Source: CAZKYX01 sp964557125 | Lineage (GTDB): Bacteria; Patescibacteriota; Microgenomatia; Levybacterales; GWA1-39-11 | Length of the DNA stretch: 60,385 nt | Assembly (NCBI GenBank): GCA_964557125.1 | Contig: CAZKYX010000005.1 | Location: forward strand, 1-60,385 | Reading direction: 5' to 3' | In this document: positions 8,669-16,605 of the stretch, piece after piece | Layout: every line of letters begins with the position of its first letter | Numbering within the stretch: position 1 is the stretch's first letter | Made by a program: the position numbers and the translations under genes | Notes under the pieces: model-generated | The model's input: the letters and a program-made list of their open reading frames with translations, nothing else | Databases searched by the model: none | Told to the model about the DNA's origin: nothing

Positions 8669-10160
8669 TACTTTTGACAAACTTTTCAGACGCTATCCTA
8701 TTAAGTCGCGCCGCGCTTTGGAAATTGGTCCACCATTGCTTTCTTTGTTCTTAATTAGCATGCCGGTCTGGGGAGCATTATTTTTCCCAGTACCACTTTC
8801 ATATTTTATTATCTTTTTTGATATCTACTGGCTGTATAAGTCAGTAAACCTTGTTGTTACTTCATATATTGCTGCACGCAAAATAAGAAGTGCAGAAAGA
8901 AAGAATTGGAATGAGATAGCCTCAAAAAAGGAAAACTACTCAAAAGTTACTCATCTTATTGTGGTTCCAAGTTATAAAGAAAGTATTGAAAAAATAAGAG
9001 ACACAATTGATAGCATTAAAGATCAGTCATTTCCAACTAAAAGAATTTTTGTCTATTTGGCTTTAGAAAAAAGAGAAGAGGGGGCGGAGCAAAAGGCTAT
9101 CGAGTTGCAGAAAGAATACGCTCCATACTTGGGAGGATTTCACTATACCCTACATCCAGATTTGCCAGATGAAGTGAAGGGAAAATCCTCAAATCAGGCA
9201 TTTGCTGCAAAGGTAGCGTATCAAGATCTCGTGAAAGCAAAAAAGGTTGATGTCGAATTTATGACGGTCACCTCAGCTGATGCTGATGTTATTTTTGACA
9301 AGCAATATTATGCATTTTTAGCCAACTCATTTTTGACCGTGCCAGATCCAATTTACACTTTTTGGCAAAGTGCGAATGTTAACTATAATAATTTTTGGAA
9401 GGTGCCATCTTTTACCAGAGTAATTTCTTTTTTTGGAAGTCTTTGGAGAACTTCAGTATTGGTCCAGCACGCGCGTCTTGTTCCGAATTCTGTTTACTCT
9501 CTTTCATTTAAGCTTCTCATGGAAATAGGGAATTGGGACACTGATGTCATACCAGAAGACTATAGAATATTCTTTAAGGCCTTCTACAAAACAAAAGGAA
9601 GGGTCGCTGTCGAGCCAATATTTCTTAAAACATCAATGGATGCAGCGCAGTCATATACATATGTCAGAAGTCTTTTAAATAAGTATCACCAAGAAAGACG
9701 ATGGTCATGGGGAGTTGCTGATGATGCTACCTATATTAAATGGTACCTGACAGTAAAGGGTATTCCTTTTTTCAAAAAAACTGTGTTGTTAACGAACGTG
9801 TTAATGGATCACATTTTATGGCCCGTTAACTGGTTTATTATTACTATTTCGGCCAATCTTGTGGCATTGTTAAATCCAGTATTTACCCGCTCAAATCTCG
9901 GTTACACTCTTCCAAATATTTCCGCCTTTATATTGACCATGTGCCTTGTTTCACTTATTGCAATGATTTATGTGGATTACACTCTGGGTCCCAAAAAAAA
10001 TCAGGAAAATCATTCAAAAATCCGAAAGTTCCTTTTTCCATTAGAATTTATTTTTATGCCGGTTGGTGGATTTTTTCTTAGTGCTCTTCCTGCATTAATT
10101 TCGCACGTGCAGCTAATAATTGGAAAAAGGCTTGAATATAAAGTGACTGAAAAGGTCTGA
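8661..10160 (+). CDS. Membrane glycosyltransferase, family 2 (cellulose-synthase-like)
   Basis: A processive-type GT-A glycosyltransferase of 499 residues. Two N-terminal helices (about 25-65) precede a cytoplasmic catalytic domain: LIVVPSYKES (nucleotide binding), SADAD (DxD metal site, near residue 210), a VIPEDYRIFFKAF segment (likely catalytic base) and QERRW, the Q-x-x-RW acceptor motif of cellulose/hyaluronan synthases. The C terminus has three or four helices. The start ATG at 8661 overlaps the tatD stop region; the frame is open from 8607, but that would overlap tatD by 62 nt. A long hairpin straddles the stop codon. It probably makes or extends an exopolysaccharide or glycolipid; the sugar is unknown. 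Confidence 0.85.
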   Translation: MHSTFDKLFRRYPIKSRRALEIGPPLLSLFLISMPVWGALFFPVPLSYFIIFFDIYWLYKSVNLVVTSYIAARKIRSAERKNWNEIASKKENYSKVTHLIVVPSYKESIEKIRDTIDSIKDQSFPTKRIFVYLALEKREEGAEQKAIELQKEYAPYLGGFHYTLHPDLPDEVKGKSSNQAFAAKVAYQDLVKAKKVDVEFMTVTSADADVIFDKQYYAFLANSFLTVPDPIYTFWQSANVNYNNFWKVPSFTRVISFFGSLWRTSVLVQHARLVPNSVYSLSFKLLMEIGNWDTDVIPEDYRIFFKAFYKTKGRVAVEPIFLKTSMDAAQSYTYVRSLLNKYHQERRWSWGVADDATYIKWYLTVKGIPFFKKTVLLTNVLMDHILWPVNWFIITISANLVALLNPVFTRSNLGYTLPNISAFILTMCLVSLIAMIYVDYTLGPKKNQENHSKIRKFLFPLEFIFMPVGGFFLSALPALISHVQLIIGKRLEYKVTEKV

Positions 10161-10178
10161 GACCTTTTCAGTGACTTT
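10140..10178 (+). terminator. 18-bp hairpin across the glycosyltransferase stop codon
   Basis: Bases 10140-10157 pair with 10161-10178 with one mismatch. The 3-base loop is the TGA stop codon itself. There is no T-tract afterwards, so it is a poor textbook intrinsic terminator, but its stability makes transcription arrest or mRNA 3'-end protection plausible. A second, weaker stem (AGTCGT 10180-10185 with ACGACT 10200-10205) follows directly. Confidence 0.5.
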
Positions 10179-10232
10179 GAGTCGTTCGCTTTCAGCTGCA
10201 CGACTTAAGGTAACTGAGGGGGTTAGGAAAAA

Positions 10233-11729
10233 ATGGGGGGGTACATTAAGAAATTTTTAGAATCAAAACCGATTTACAACCATCGTAATGAATGGTGTCT
10301 TATCATTGCTGGCTTTCTATTCATTCTTTTGCGCCTTCCCTCGCTCATAGAGCCCTATTGGTATGGGGATGAGGGTATCTATCAAGTAATTGGACACGGA
10401 CTTAATAATGGCCTTCTTTTATATAGAGATATTTGGGACAATAAGCCACCACTACTATATGTGCTATATGCACTACTACATAGCAATCTTTACGTTGTAA
10501 AATTTGCGTCACTTCTTTTTGGATTCTTTTCCATTATTCCTTTTTTTCTTATTGCACAGAAAATACTTAATGTAAGAAAGTATATTTATTTTTCGACGAT
10601 ATTCTTTGCCGTTCTTCTTGGTTCACCTCTGCTTGAAGGAAATATAGCCAACGCTGAGAATTTTATGATTTTGCCGACACTTTGGGCGGTGTATCTCGTT
10701 CTTAATTACTCAGAAAAGAAAAAATTGTTTTATCTTGTAGTTGCTGGTGCTTTGCTTTCAATTGCTTTTTTAACAAAAATTGTTGCAGCCTTTGATTTTA
10801 TAACGCTCTCAATTTTTATCTTAGTATTAGAAATTGACAGCATCACAAAATTTGATAAAAAAGAGTGGGGTCGACATCTTAAAATATTTATTCCATCTGT
10901 TGTCTTTGGATTTTCATTTTTGAGTTTTTTTATCGTTGCGAGTATTTATTTTTTAACGAGAGGTGCATTTCTTGATTTTTATCAAGCAGTGTTATCACAA
11001 AATATTGACTATGTTGGAGATCAGAATCACTTCATACTTCCGATGGGAAGACTTATAATTAAATTTGTTCTTCTCTTTTCGGGATTGATATTTCTTATTG
11101 TGAGAAGAAAGAGCATTGGGAATAACATGTTCTTTTTATATTTGTGGATGCTGTTATCTCTTTTTAGCAGTTTTTTCTCACAACGTCCGTATATCCATTA
11201 TCTTTTAGTTTTATTACCCTCTTTTTGTCTTCTTGTTGGCTTTATATTTCGATATAAGCGTAATATATATTTTGGAAGTCTCATTGCCCTGTCAATTGTT
11301 CTTATCTCGTATTTTTATTTTAAAGTGTATACGAAAATCATTGGGTATTATTCTAATTATATCCAATTTGTATTTGATGGTAAGACTGTGGATGAGTACC
11401 AGTCATTTTTTGATTCTTATACACCTCGTGACTATGAAATAGCAAGATTTATTAAAAGAAACACTGAAAACGATGAGAACATATTTATCTGGTCTGATAA
11501 CGCACAAATTTATGCGTTAGCTGATAAGTTGCCGCCTGGAAAGTATACTGTAGCTTATCACATCACGTTTTATAAAAATGCTGTTGAAGATACGTATCAA
11601 CAGATTGAAAAAAAGCAACCGAGGTATATAATTCAAACAAAAGATTCTCCCGAACTTAAAAGCTTTTTAAAGTCCTTTATATTAAGATATAAGATGAGTG
11701 GAGTTAACATATATGAGAGAGAAATTTAG
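10233..11729 (+). CDS. GT-C membrane glycosyltransferase (PMT/ArnT-like)
   Basis: A 498-residue polytopic protein with about ten hydrophobic helices. Just after the first helix it has the GT-C acidic motif in an extracytoplasmic loop (YWYGDEGIYQVIG), then the family's RDIWDNKPPLLYVLYALL stretch, typical of dolichyl/undecaprenyl-phosphate-sugar-dependent transferases of the GT39/GT83 type. The C-terminal 100 residues are soluble and include a WSDNAQIYALAD motif common in bacterial members. It would transfer a sugar from a lipid carrier to protein or glycolipid outside the membrane. It begins an envelope-glycan operon with the three genes that follow. The acceptor is unknown. Confidence 0.85.
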   Translation: MGGYIKKFLESKPIYNHRNEWCLIIAGFLFILLRLPSLIEPYWYGDEGIYQVIGHGLNNGLLLYRDIWDNKPPLLYVLYALLHSNLYVVKFASLLFGFFSIIPFFLIAQKILNVRKYIYFSTIFFAVLLGSPLLEGNIANAENFMILPTLWAVYLVLNYSEKKKLFYLVVAGALLSIAFLTKIVAAFDFITLSIFILVLEIDSITKFDKKEWGRHLKIFIPSVVFGFSFLSFFIVASIYFLTRGAFLDFYQAVLSQNIDYVGDQNHFILPMGRLIIKFVLLFSGLIFLIVRRKSIGNNMFFLYLWMLLSLFSSFFSQRPYIHYLLVLLPSFCLLVGFIFRYKRNIYFGSLIALSIVLISYFYFKVYTKIIGYYSNYIQFVFDGKTVDEYQSFFDSYTPRDYEIARFIKRNTENDENIFIWSDNAQIYALADKLPPGKYTVAYHITFYKNAVEDTYQQIEKKQPRYIIQTKDSPELKSFLKSFILRYKMSGVNIYEREI

Positions 11730-12066
11730 TTTAACATTGACCGACAATTTTATAAGAATTTCGTCAGGACTTTGCCTGCTGTTCTTAATTCCAACAACAA
11801 TTGTCATTGTGTTGTCGTACGAAAAATTGCCTCCACTTATTCCACTTTTTAATAGCATGCCATGGGGAGAGGAGAGGCTCTATTCTTCAACAATAAACAT
11901 ATTTTTCCCACTTATGCTTTTATCTATTTTTGTGATAAATTTCGCTATCGGAAGTTTTATCTATAAAAAATTTGCTCTCGTAGCCAGAATTCTTTCATTT
12001 AATTCTCTTTTGTTTATTGCATTGGCTTTTTTGGCATATATTCAAATATTATTTCTCATTTTTTAA
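11713..12066 (+). CDS. Small membrane protein, three helices (DUF1648-like)
   Basis: A 117-residue protein with three hydrophobic helices (about 15-37, 60-82 and 88-115). Between the first two lies a polar loop with LPPLIPLFNSMPWGEERL, which resembles the DUF1648 loop seen in small Gram-positive membrane proteins. The ATG at 11713 is preferred; an upstream in-frame start at 11698 would lengthen the overlap with the preceding gene from 17 to 32 nt. The next gene starts on the base after its stop. Translational coupling to the glycan genes suggests an accessory envelope role, but the function is unknown. Confidence 0.75.
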   Translation: MREKFSLTLTDNFIRISSGLCLLFLIPTTIVIVLSYEKLPPLIPLFNSMPWGEERLYSSTINIFFPLMLLSIFVINFAIGSFIYKKFALVARILSFNSLLFIALAFLAYIQILFLIF

Positions 12067-13131
12067 ATGTGGTTTGAAATATTCTTAATACCGGCTTTAT
12101 TGTCTTTTATTACAACCGTACTATGCGTTCCATTTGTGATTAAATTTGCCCGCAAGTTTGATTTAATGGATGATCCAAAACGGCATATACATCCAGCAAT
12201 TTTGCACAATAAACCAATTCCACGAGCAGGGGGGCTTGCAATATTTTTTGGCATTATTGCCTCAGTTCTATTTTTTATTCCGCTGGACAATTTAACCACG
12301 GCTCTACTCGTAAGTGGGAGTCTTGTTGTTATTACGGGAATACTTGATGACAAATACGATTTGTCTCCCTATTTGCGTTTTTTTATAAATATTGTAAGTG
12401 CTGGGATAATTGTATATGGGGGAATAAGTATCCCATTCATAACAAATCCACTTGGCGGTATTTTGCACTTTTCATCTTTTCAAATTACCCTTCTGCAAGG
12501 ATTTGCTTTACGACTTGAGGATATCCTCGCCATAATATGGATTGTGTGGGTAATGAATATGCTTAATTGGAGTAAGGGTGTTGATGGACAGATGCCTGGT
12601 ATTGCTGCAATTTCTGCAATTGTAATAGGGCTTGCCTCTTTAAGATTTATACCTCTTGATGGGATCAATCTTGTTACCTCTCAGCTTTCATTTATTGTTG
12701 CAGGTGCAGCTTTTGGTTTTCTTCTCTTTAATTTTTATCCGGCAAAAATTTTTCCTGGCTACAGTGCAACAATATTAGGATTTCTTCTTGGAGTCCTGTC
12801 TATTATGTCTGGTGTAAAGTTGGCTACTGCAGTGCTTGTTATGGGCGTTCCCTCAGTTGATGCACTCATAACAATTGGGAGAAGGTTGCTCTCGAAGAAA
12901 TCACCATTCAAGCACGATAGGGGGCATTTACATCATTTACTACTCAATTATGGGATGGGACATAGGAGTATTGCAGTATTTTATTGGGTAATGTCTTTGC
13001 TTTTGGGCTTTGTATCGTTAAGTGCATCGAGTAGAGGAAAGCTTTTTGCTATACTACTGGTGATAGTTGTTGTTGCCGGTTTTGTCTTTATGCTAAGAAT
13101 TGCCGGAAAAAAAGAAGAGGAATATGATTAA
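12067..13131 (+). CDS. Polyprenyl-phosphate sugar-1-phosphate transferase (WecA/TagO/MraY superfamily)
   Basis: Integral membrane enzyme that transfers a HexNAc-1-phosphate from UDP-sugar to undecaprenyl phosphate, the first step of a lipid-linked glycan. About ten helices are visible. Superfamily motifs: DDPKRHIHP (residues 37-45), DDKYDLSP (about 96), NMLNWSKGVDG (Mg-binding Asp, about 163) and HDRGHLHH (about 280), the His-rich motif that marks WecA/TagO rather than MraY. The length of 354 fits. The ATG directly abuts the previous stop, and the 3' end overlaps the next gene by 8 nt. It probably supplies the lipid carrier used by the glycosyltransferases upstream. Confidence 0.92.
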   Translation: MWFEIFLIPALLSFITTVLCVPFVIKFARKFDLMDDPKRHIHPAILHNKPIPRAGGLAIFFGIIASVLFFIPLDNLTTALLVSGSLVVITGILDDKYDLSPYLRFFINIVSAGIIVYGGISIPFITNPLGGILHFSSFQITLLQGFALRLEDILAIIWIVWVMNMLNWSKGVDGQMPGIAAISAIVIGLASLRFIPLDGINLVTSQLSFIVAGAAFGFLLFNFYPAKIFPGYSATILGFLLGVLSIMSGVKLATAVLVMGVPSVDALITIGRRLLSKKSPFKHDRGHLHHLLLNYGMGHRSIAVFYWVMSLLLGFVSLSASSRGKLFAILLVIVVVAGFVFMLRIAGKKEEEYD

Positions 13132-14071
13132 TCACGGATATTACATATTAAAATTGCTGCGCCCTCGACAGTGGATAAAGAACTTTGCTTTGTTTGCAGG
13201 GATTACTTTCGCTGGCCAACTCTTCAATATTATTTTACTTACACAAGTAATAGAGGGGTTTATTGCATTTTGTTTGCTTTCGTCATCTACCTATATTATT
13301 AATGACATTCTTGATGTTAAGAAGGATAGACTGCACCCATTTAAAAGAAATCGACCAATTGCCAGTGGTAGAATATCAGTTCCAGAAGCAGTAGTTTTAC
13401 TTTTAATTACATTATCAACTGCGTTTATCATCTCAATGAATATTGGATGGTTTTTCTTTGCCGTTGGTGTAGCATATCTTGTTCTTCAGCTCTTGTATTC
13501 AACAATTTTTAAGTCAATTGCAATATTTGATATTCTTTTTATTGCAACTGGATACATTCTCAGAATACTTGCAGGTGAATCTATTTCAAATTTTCATATT
13601 TCAGTTTGGCTTTTACTCACTGCAATCTCCCTTTCCCTTTTTCTAGCTGTTGGAAAAAGGAAGTCTGAGTTAACACTTTTACAAAACATTAAGGGAGTAA
13701 AAATTAACGAAGTTCGAAAAACCCTCTCTCATTATTCTGAAGCGTTGCTTGATTCTTTCTCAGTCATTTTTGCAACATCGACATTTATCTTCTATTCACT
13801 ATTTACATTTCTTGCAAATCCTAGAGGAGTACAAATAGAGATTGATGTGCTTCTCCCCGAATTTTTGCCATACTATCTTAATCGAAAATGGCTCATGATA
13901 ACAATTCTTCCTGTAATTTACGGGCTCATGCGATATTTACAAGATATTTATGAAAAGAAAGAAGGAGAGAGTCCTGATAAAGTTCTGTTGTCTGATAAGT
14001 CGCTGCTCGCATCAGTTATTATTTGGGTAGTGCTCGTGATACTTATAACCTACTTTTTGGGAGGGTATTAA
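13124..14071 (+). CDS. UbiA-family prenyltransferase, likely decaprenyl-phosphate phosphoribosyltransferase
   Basis: A 315-residue UbiA-superfamily membrane enzyme. The N terminus LLRPRQWIKNFALFAG and the first Asp motif NDILDVKKDRLHP, followed by RNRPIASGRIS, match the Rv3806c-like branch that attaches phosphoribose to polyprenyl phosphate. The second conserved region, LFLAVGKRKSEL, is also present. The ATG at 13124 follows GAAGAGG (13114-13120) and overlaps the upstream stop by 8 nt; a TTG at 13100 is possible but less likely. It fits the operon as a supplier of polyprenyl-phosphate pentose, but the DprE1/DprE2 epimerase is not in the window. The 3' end overlaps the convergent gene by 4 nt. 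Confidence 0.85.
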   Translation: MINHGYYILKLLRPRQWIKNFALFAGITFAGQLFNIILLTQVIEGFIAFCLLSSSTYIINDILDVKKDRLHPFKRNRPIASGRISVPEAVVLLLITLSTAFIISMNIGWFFFAVGVAYLVLQLLYSTIFKSIAIFDILFIATGYILRILAGESISNFHISVWLLLTAISLSLFLAVGKRKSELTLLQNIKGVKINEVRKTLSHYSEALLDSFSVIFATSTFIFYSLFTFLANPRGVQIEIDVLLPEFLPYYLNRKWLMITILPVIYGLMRYLQDIYEKKEGESPDKVLLSDKSLLASVIIWVVLVILITYFLGGY

Positions 14072-14928
14072 TTTTTCTTTGCAAAAGAGGAGCTTATCCA
14101 ACCAGTCGTTCCATCAGTTAATGTAATTTGATACCAGCCAGTTTGTTCATCCGCTAGATTGAAAGTCTCGCCAGTATTTACTCTCGCAACTTCTTTAAAT
14201 GTAGTACCTGCTCCATCCCTAACTCTTAAAAATCCATTTGGTGTATCAAGAATTGTAACAGTAATATTTACCGCAGGAGCGGGCGTTGTGGTTACGTTAA
14301 CGATTTCAGGGGTTGGTGTGACAAGGGAGTCTTCGGCTTCTTGTGCACCTTCCGTTCCGAGCATAGCATTTACAATAAGCTTATGATTTTCGACAGAGCG
14401 AATTCTGATAGTTTTTTTAGAGAACCCTTGTTTTTGGATTTCTATTTCATGTTCTGAAGCAGACAAGCTATCCGTTGTTAGAGGTGTGGCTCCGGTTGGA
14501 ACGCTATCAATAGTTACCATCGCACCTTCAGGAATTGATGTAATAAGAAGTTGCGGTTTTTGACTTGTTGCTTCTTCAAGTGTAAGTGAGTAGGAGCTTG
14601 CAAGACTGCCCGGTAGAAAAGTTCTATCAATTGCTGTTAGTACTCCGCTGTTTATTTTAATTCGGGTCGTATATGCAGCATATTGAGTATCTTGGGGTTC
14701 AACTCGAATTTCGTATTCACCCGTTTTTATTGTATCGTTTTGATTACATTTGCATAGCTGAGTTGCTCCAATTTGTTTTCCATCAAGAAATACTGTACTT
14801 TTAACATTTGCAGTAACTTGCAGAGCGCCTTTTCCTGAAGTTTTGAAAGAGCTAAGTACTTTTAAGAAAATAAAAAGGCCGGCAACGATAAGAATGACAG
14901 AAAGAAAGAGTAATAATTTTCGCTTCAT
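14068..14928 (-). CDS. Membrane-anchored PEGA and SH3b domain protein
   Basis: A 286-residue exported protein anchored by one N-terminal helix (about 5-25). Residues 33-110 and 122-195 each look like a PEGA domain: the second has SIPEGAMVTIDSVPTGATPL, the first TVFLDGKQIGATQL with a C-x-C pair. A Thr/Pro linker (about 200-222) leads to a C-terminal bacterial SH3 domain (225-284) with FLRVRDGAGTTFKEVARV and GWYQITLTDGTTGWI. SH3b domains usually bind peptidoglycan, so a wall-binding or envelope-scaffold role is likely. It is transcribed alone and converges on the UbiA-family gene with a 4-nt overlap. Confidence 0.85.
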   Translation of the reverse strand: MKRKLLLFLSVILIVAGLFIFLKVLSSFKTSGKGALQVTANVKSTVFLDGKQIGATQLCKCNQNDTIKTGEYEIRVEPQDTQYAAYTTRIKINSGVLTAIDRTFLPGSLASSYSLTLEEATSQKPQLLITSIPEGAMVTIDSVPTGATPLTTDSLSASEHEIEIQKQGFSKKTIRIRSVENHKLIVNAMLGTEGAQEAEDSLVTPTPEIVNVTTTPAPAVNITVTILDTPNGFLRVRDGAGTTFKEVARVNTGETFNLADEQTGWYQITLTDGTTGWISSSFAKKN

Positions 14929-14973
14929 ATTGGTGTGAATTTAGTTACCTCATGATACCAGACATATGACCTC

Positions 14974-15039
14974 TTGACAAATTGGCAGTCTACATGATAG
15001 ACTGATAGAAATCTTAAAATCCCCTTAGAAAAGGAGGTG
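14974..15039 (+). promoter_or_regulatory. hsp20 promoter, inverted repeat and Shine-Dalgarno
   Basis: TTGACA (14974-14979) is followed after 18 bases by TAGACT (14998-15003). An inverted repeat CAGTCT-N7-AGACTG (14986-14991 and 14999-15004) covers the spacer and the -10 box, a good position for a repressor. It does not resemble CIRCE. AAGGAGGTG (15031-15039) is a strong Shine-Dalgarno 7 nt before the ATG. Confidence 0.55.
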
Positions 15040-15046
15040 AGAAAAT

Positions 15047-15478
15047 ATGGCAATTATAAGATGGAATCCTTGGAATGTTGATAGAATGTTTGAGGATGAT
15101 TGGGATCTCCCCACAATTCCCGGTATCTCAAAAATTATGAGTCAAGGACTCAATATTTATGAGACTGAGGAATCCCTCGTTGCAGAGGCATCTGTTCCTG
15201 GAATACCTGAAGACAAAATTGATATTACTTTCGAAAATGGAACGGTGAGAATTACAGGTTCTATACAGGAAAAAGAGGAGGAGAAAAACAAGAGAAGATA
15301 TTTTATGTCTTCAATGGCAACCGCATTTAATTATTCTTTCCGAATACCAGAAGGTGTTGTGCAGGATCAGGAGCCAACAGCGGAAATTGAAAATGGAATA
15401 CTTCGCCTAGAATTTAAGAAGGCAGTTAAAAAAGAACCGCGAAAAATTCCAGTTTCAAAGAGAATTGGCAGCAAGTAA
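15047..15478 (+). CDS. Small heat shock protein, Hsp20/alpha-crystallin family
   Basis: An ATP-independent holdase that binds unfolding proteins and hands them to DnaK or GroEL. The 143-residue protein has a short N-terminal arm with Trp residues (RWNPWNVDRMF). The alpha-crystallin domain (about 38-128) includes the family hallmark ENGILRLEFKK, and the C-terminal tail carries the IPV form of the IxI oligomerisation motif in RKIPVSKR. The start follows a strong Shine-Dalgarno, unlike many genes here. It is monocistronic, with an inverted repeat across its promoter suggesting its own regulator. Confidence 0.93.
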   Translation: MAIIRWNPWNVDRMFEDDWDLPTIPGISKIMSQGLNIYETEESLVAEASVPGIPEDKIDITFENGTVRITGSIQEKEEEKNKRRYFMSSMATAFNYSFRIPEGVVQDQEPTAEIENGILRLEFKKAVKKEPRKIPVSKRIGSK

Positions 15479-15518
15479 TTAGAATTAAAGAAAATTTCTT
15501 GGTGCACCAGGAAATTTT

Positions 15519-16577
15519 CTACTCGCCTCGATTTGGGAGTGACGTAAACTTGTTTGTTGATGGAGAATAAATCCATTCCGAAGTATGCGGCTCAATCTTT
15601 GGCATTTCCATTTCAGAAAATCTTTCATACTGCTGCAGTTTTTTAACGAGTCTTTCTTGTGCTTTTCCAGCTTCCCCATCAACGGATAGGTTTTCAACTT
15701 TCCACTCACGCATAAGACGTTTGTATATATAGGTATAATCTTTAGAAGTATATATCCCAAGTTCCTGAGCTGAATTTGCAAAATCACTAAACCCTTCCAT
15801 TGATGCACCAGGCATAGCTATGCGGGTTTTTACCATATTCCAGAATGCAAGCACTGCTCCTTCTGGGTCCCTTTTAAATATTTCTCCCATGATGTTTTGA
15901 TAGAACCTTGCATGTCGTGCCTCGTCTTTACCGGCTTGTCTTGATATTTTTGCAAGAGACGGATCACCAAATTTATCTGCTTGGTCCCCTACGCGAGCAT
16001 GAGCAATTTGAGTAGCGGGTTCTTGCCAAGAGGTAAACACAAGGCCATTATATGGGTCTTCGCCAACTTGCGGATTAAAACCTACTGCAATGTATTTATG
16101 AATTGTTTTTTCAACCGCATTCATGTCACATCTACCTGAAAGCCATGCATATCTATCAAAAACAACACCGTGTCTATTCTCTTCAGCAGTCCAACCTCGT
16201 CGCCATTTAGCCCATGGAGTCATTTCAGTACCTGTTTTGTCCATTACCCCAGGGTGTTTTTCCTGCAGGGTTGTAAAGTTTGGGAGGCCTTCTTCTGTAA
16301 TCAGATTTCCAATAAAGACTTCCATTAACTTGTCAGGGATATTTTTTGCCTGTTCTTGAATCTTTTTTATTTCATCAGTAAATTCATCAGAATGCGGGTC
16401 GGGTAAATAGTCTGATGGTTGCCATGCTTCCTCAGGAGACAAGAGTAGATTTAATTGAGTTTCTACAAATGGATTTAGCTCTCTAAGTAGCTCATTGTGT
16501 TTTTGATTGGTTTTTTCGTGTTCAGTCATTCCATTAAATTCTACAAGTCGGGGATTTGATTCTTGCAGCGCTGACAT
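15519..16577 (-). CDS. Acyl-ACP desaturase-like diiron protein
   Basis: A 352-residue soluble protein resembling the plant-type stearoyl-ACP desaturase / DesA family (ferritin-like diiron fold). Iron-ligand motifs are visible: EENRHG (E-E-x-x-H, near residue 131) and KDEARHARF (D-E-x-R-H, near residue 217), together with TSWQEPATQIAH and TPWAKWRRGW, as in that family. These enzymes insert a cis double bond in acyl-ACP using O2 and ferredoxin. No other fatty-acid gene lies nearby, and CPR bacteria generally lack fatty acid synthesis, so the substrate is open. TATAAT on the minus strand (16594-16589) lies 11 nt before the ATG. The gene is 28 nt downstream of metG on the same strand. Confidence 0.82.
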   Translation of the reverse strand: MSALQESNPRLVEFNGMTEHEKTNQKHNELLRELNPFVETQLNLLLSPEEAWQPSDYLPDPHSDEFTDEIKKIQEQAKNIPDKLMEVFIGNLITEEGLPNFTTLQEKHPGVMDKTGTEMTPWAKWRRGWTAEENRHGVVFDRYAWLSGRCDMNAVEKTIHKYIAVGFNPQVGEDPYNGLVFTSWQEPATQIAHARVGDQADKFGDPSLAKISRQAGKDEARHARFYQNIMGEIFKRDPEGAVLAFWNMVKTRIAMPGASMEGFSDFANSAQELGIYTSKDYTYIYKRLMREWKVENLSVDGEAGKAQERLVKKLQQYERFSEMEMPKIEPHTSEWIYSPSTNKFTSLPNRGE

Positions 16578-16605
16578 AACGATAATGCATTATAGCAGTA
16601 AAAAG

